This document shows, piece by piece, positions 61,236-64,000 of a DNA stretch of 64,000 nucleotides. The DNA comes from Trichococcus collinsii. Its GTDB lineage: Bacteria > Bacillota > Bacilli > Lactobacillales > Aerococcaceae. Position 1 is the stretch's first letter. The number at the start of each line of letters is the position of its first letter. The stretch is taken from contig NZ_FNQH01000001.1 of assembly GCF_900107505.1 (NCBI RefSeq), forward strand, positions 1 through 64,000. The letters are read 5' to 3'. The notes under the pieces are model-generated. The model saw only the letters and a program-made list of their open reading frames with translations, did no database searches and was not told the DNA's origin. The position numbers and the translations under genes were made by a program.

Positions 61236-63053
61236 ATGACAAACACAGAGAAACAATTGAAGAGAGCCGAAGTCCCGGAGGCATCTACATGGGATTTGAC
61301 AGCGATCTTTACGACAGACGAAGCTTTCGAGAAAGCTTTGGATGAATTAGCAGGTGCAGTGCCGTTCGTGCGTGCCTTGCAAGGAACCGTCGGCTCGAGC
61401 AGTCACGCCTTGTTGAAAGGGATTGAAGAAGTCCTCAAAATCAACCAGAAATTGGAACGAGTCTATGTTTATTCCCACTTGAAGAATGATCAGGATACAG
61501 CGGATAACCTGTATCAAAACCTGCATGACAAAGCCTTGTCGATCTTGACGAGTGTCAGCGAAGCCACCTCTTGGTTCGAGCCGGAAATATTGGAGATTCC
61601 GGAGGATGAGCTGGAGGCATACTTGGCGGAAAATGAGCAGCTGCAGCCGTATGCGCATTTATTGGATAGCCTTACCTCTGCTCGTGAGCATGTTCTGTCC
61701 GCCAGAGAAGAAGAGTTGTTGGCGGGGGCTGGGGAAATTTTTGCTGCGCCAAGCAAAACTTTCTCGGTTCTCAATAACGCAGATATCACCTTCCCGACAG
61801 TGAAGAACGAAGAGGGCAAAGATGTCCAATTGACTCACGGATTGTATGGGAAATTGATGGAAAGCCCCAATCGGGAAGTGCGCGAAGGAGCTTTCAAAGC
61901 GCTCTACAAAACGTATGATGGCCTGAAAAATACATTTGCGACAACCTTGTCCACTAACGTGAAGGCGCACAATTACAAAGCCAAAGTGCATAAATATGAA
62001 TCCTCCCGGGCATCGGCGCTGGCGAATAATCACATTCCTGAAGCGGTTTATGATACGTTGCTGCGTGTGGTTAATGAGCATCTGCCTTTGTTGCATCGCT
62101 ATGTGGACTTGCGCAAGGTCTTGTTGGGTGTAGAGGAGTTGCATATGTACGATATGTATACGCCGTTGACGGGGGAAGCTCCGATCAAATACAGCATCGA
62201 GGCTGCGACGGAAGAAACCTTGAAAGGTCTTCAACCGCTGGGAGAAGATTATCGGGCTATACTCCAGGAAGCATTCGGCAACCGCTGGATCGACTGGCTT
62301 GAGAATGAGGGCAAACGCAGTGGAGCTTACTCTTCCGGCGCATATGACACGAATCCGTATATCCTGATGAATTGGCAAGATTCATTGAATCAACTGTATA
62401 CCTTGGTCCATGAATTGGGTCACAGTGTGCACAGCTATCTGACAAGAAAAAATCAGCCTTATGTGTACGGAGATTATTCGATCTTCCTGGCCGAAATTGC
62501 TTCGACGACGAATGAAAATATTTTGACTGATTATTTGCTGAAGACCCAAACCGATCCCAAAGTCCGCATCTATATTTTGAATCATTACCTGGACGGCTTC
62601 AAAGGAACGATTTTCCGCCAAACCCAATTTGCTGAATTTGAGCACTACATCCATCAGCAAGCCTTGGCAGGTGTTCCGTTGACGCAAGATTTCATGACGT
62701 CCTATTATGCAGAACTGAATGCCAAGTATTACGGCCCAAGCGTCGAAAAAGATCCTGAAATAGGCATCGAATGGACCCGCATCCCACATTTCTACTATAA
62801 CTATTACGTTTACCAATACGCTACCGGATTTTCGGCTGCAACGGCATTGGCAAAACGTATCGTTGAGGGAGAAGAAGGTGCGTTGGAGAAGTACCTTTCC
62901 TATCTGAAATCAGGAAACAGCGACTATCCGATTGAAGTGATGAAAAAAGCTGGTGTGGATATGACCCAGTCCGCTTACATCGAGGATGCCATGAAAGTGT
63001 TCGAGGAGCGTCTGGATGAATTGGAACAATTGATTGCAGCGCAACAAGCGTAA
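61236..63053 (+). CDS. pepF: oligoendopeptidase F
   Basis: 605 residues, M3B metallopeptidase. Zinc site HELGH (His392-His396) in LYTLVHELGHSVHSYL with the downstream Glu in FLAEIASTTNE; N-terminal oligopeptidase F domain (about 115-185) with HVLSAREEELLAGAG. Cleaves peptides of roughly 7-17 residues in the cytoplasm. GAGGGGG precedes the ATG. Confidence 0.96.
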   Translation: MTNTEKQLKRAEVPEASTWDLTAIFTTDEAFEKALDELAGAVPFVRALQGTVGSSSHALLKGIEEVLKINQKLERVYVYSHLKNDQDTADNLYQNLHDKALSILTSVSEATSWFEPEILEIPEDELEAYLAENEQLQPYAHLLDSLTSAREHVLSAREEELLAGAGEIFAAPSKTFSVLNNADITFPTVKNEEGKDVQLTHGLYGKLMESPNREVREGAFKALYKTYDGLKNTFATTLSTNVKAHNYKAKVHKYESSRASALANNHIPEAVYDTLLRVVNEHLPLLHRYVDLRKVLLGVEELHMYDMYTPLTGEAPIKYSIEAATEETLKGLQPLGEDYRAILQEAFGNRWIDWLENEGKRSGAYSSGAYDTNPYILMNWQDSLNQLYTLVHELGHSVHSYLTRKNQPYVYGDYSIFLAEIASTTNENILTDYLLKTQTDPKVRIYILNHYLDGFKGTIFRQTQFAEFEHYIHQQALAGVPLTQDFMTSYYAELNAKYYGPSVEKDPEIGIEWTRIPHFYYNYYVYQYATGFSAATALAKRIVEGEEGALEKYLSYLKSGNSDYPIEVMKKAGVDMTQSAYIEDAMKVFEERLDELEQLIAAQQA

Positions 63054-63061
63054 TAAACAAT

Positions 63062-63099
63062 AAAAGCTTCGCGGTCCGTTGAGGACCACGAAGCTTTTT
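63062..63099. terminator. bidirectional terminator between pepF and spxH
   Basis: AAAAGCTTCG...CGAAGCTTTTT with GGTCC/GGACC inside. Confidence 0.92.
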
Positions 63100-63103
63100 C
63101 CCA

Positions 63104-63802
63104 TCAGTGGGTGATGCGTTGGTAGTTTTTTCCGATTGTCGTGATGTTTGTTTTTTTCAGGTTGGCATTTTTTTGTCCACACTCGACTGAGCAATCTTTG
63201 ATCACTTCATGGAGTACTTCAGCAGTGATGTTGTCCTCCAACAAAAGGCCATATTGATAATTCAGATTATCGAAGATGACAAGTGACGGATTCGTTTTGA
63301 TGTTCATCTCCTGTGCGATATGCTGATCTGCTTCGTAGCTGCTTTTAACGAAAGGCGATTCTTTATCTTCAAAGAACATGTCGACGTCCAGATTGGCTTT
63401 GGTAGCCACCACCGCCAACAATTCTTTGGAATAGGTGGTCTTGCCGTCCGCAAGTGATTTCTGCAGGTGAAGCAAAAAGTTGCGGCCGCGTTTTTTGCCT
63501 TGCATCAAGGCAGCCTTATATGCCAATGAGGCATCATAGATTGAACTGTATATTTGATTGCGTAAGGTTAGGTCTTTTTCCGGCAAATTTAATCTCTTCA
63601 TGTACTGTGTGACGGTATTGAAATTATGGAACGTGATGAAGCGGAAGTGGACTTTAGGTCCATCCAACGAACTCATGAATTTCAGGACTTCTTGTTCCGT
63701 ACGGTAGCATTTGTGGCCAATCGGGTTCACGAATAGATAAAGTTCAAAAATCTGTTGAGGAGAAGAGATAGAATCAGCGGTATTCTGTTTTGACCTATAC
63801 AT
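63104..63802 (-). CDS. spxH: ClpXP adaptor SpxH (YjbH), DsbA-like fold
   Basis: 232 residues with a thioredoxin/DsbA-like fold: FELYLFVNPIGHKCY at the active-site position (a single Cys instead of CxxC, as in Lactobacillales members) and KTNPSLVIF as the cis-Pro strand. YjbH-type proteins hand Spx to ClpXP and aggregate under disulfide stress. GAGGGAGG precedes the ATG. Convergent with pepF; the spx gene is in the same window. Confidence 0.88.
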   Translation of the reverse strand: MYRSKQNTADSISSPQQIFELYLFVNPIGHKCYRTEQEVLKFMSSLDGPKVHFRFITFHNFNTVTQYMKRLNLPEKDLTLRNQIYSSIYDASLAYKAALMQGKKRGRNFLLHLQKSLADGKTTYSKELLAVVATKANLDVDMFFEDKESPFVKSSYEADQHIAQEMNIKTNPSLVIFDNLNYQYGLLLEDNITAEVLHEVIKDCSVECGQKNANLKKTNITTIGKNYQRITH

Positions 63803-63845
63803 TTTATCCCTCCCTCTTTCCTATTTTGCTTACTTTAAGTTTACC

Positions 63846-63882
63846 AAAAAAAAGCCTAAACAAGTAGCAATAAGGCTTTTCG
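63846..63882 (-). terminator. terminator in front of spxH
   Basis: On the minus strand AAAAGCCTTATTG...AGGCTTTTTTTT: an eight-base stem with eight T. It lies between a promoter at 63970-63998 and spxH. Confidence 0.7.
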
Positions 63883-63963
63883 AAGAACTGCCTTTTGAGT
63901 CAGGCTATAGTTCCCCCGTGCAACCTTCATTATTCTTGTTCAGTTTCACTTGTTTTATTGTCA
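63883..63963 (-). ncRNA. candidate short RNA or attenuated leader of spxH
   Basis: The stretch between promoter and terminator would give an RNA of about 115 bases including the terminator. It holds a GGGGAACT...AGTTC hairpin with AGCC/GGC pairing. No open frame with a ribosome site. Confidence 0.4.
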
Positions 63964-63969
63964 AGGTGT

Positions 63970-63998
63970 ATTTTACGAGACAATTAACTTTTTTGCAA
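63970..63998 (-). promoter_or_regulatory. promoter upstream of spxH
   Basis: Minus strand TTGCAA (63993-63998), 17-bp spacer, TAAAAT (63970-63975). Confidence 0.6.
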
Positions 63999-64000
63999 CT

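Overview
The window looks like a chromosomal core segment of a Gram-positive firmicute of the order Lactobacillales. I lean towards the Carnobacteriaceae (Trichococcus/Carnobacterium-like), but the genus is a guess from gene content, moderate G+C judged by eye, and gene order. Evidence for the group: an rRNA operon followed by a long tRNA cluster, the firmicute-specific dnaB-dnaI primosome pair, the Spx/MecA/YjbH adaptor set, CoiA, EcsAB, a sortilin-free PrsA lipoprotein, and no sporulation genes. No prophage, insertion sequence, transposase or CRISPR array is visible. Almost everything is housekeeping, and many blocks keep the gene order of Bacillus subtilis (yhaO-yhaN-yhaM-prsA-hit-ecsAB; ytmP-trmB; ytoP-ytpP-ytpR-murC; polA-mutM-coaE-nrdR-dnaB-dnaI-thrS; infC-rpmI-rplT-ysdC).

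Layout. 1-1330: end of an rRNA operon (5S) and twelve tRNA genes with a terminator. 1.5-7.8 kb: two paralogous MerR regulators flanking a divergent DXS-like enzyme, then an Rrf2 regulator with a giant YhgE/Pip membrane protein. 7.8-17 kb: Hsp20, RNA-modification genes (rlmA, queG, trmL), a phosphoglucomutase/phosphomannomutase, a CorC/HlyC-type membrane protein and a class A penicillin-binding protein. 17.3-29 kb: nuclease block (YhaO/YhaN/YhaM), PrsA, aldo/keto reductase, MarR, YtxH, HIT and the Ecs transporter. 29-36 kb: ccrZ, trmB, peptidase pepA, thioredoxin-like, ytpR, an unknown protein standing where B. subtilis has the DNA translocase sftA, and murC. 36-47 kb: replication/repair operon (polA, mutM, coaE, nrdR, dnaB, dnaI) and a T-box controlled thrS. 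47-50.4 kb: M20 hydrolase and the folate genes folE-folP-folB-folK. 50.4-53 kb: L20-type leader with infC-rpmI-rplT, then an M42 peptidase. 53-58 kb: a lone HemY/CgoX-like flavoprotein, an MBL-fold hydrolase, lipoate ligase, trpS. 58-64 kb: spx, mecA, coiA, pepF and the Spx adaptor spxH, i.e. several members of the ClpXP/ClpCP regulatory network close together.

The least ordinary content is non-coding. At least five copies of a palindromic intergenic element sharing the core CTAAATTTCTTTC sit downstream of genes and often end like intrinsic terminators; a second palindromic family has GATTCGC/GCGAATC ends; further single palindromes occur at 4.3 and 23.1 kb. Several long structured leaders (queG, corC-like, murC, ccrZ, spxH) do not match a riboswitch class I can name. 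The strongest protein-level oddities are the DXS-like enzyme that lacks the usual DRAG...DG.THQG signature and the short SftA-position protein without a motor domain. I found no obviously new multi-gene defence or mobile system.
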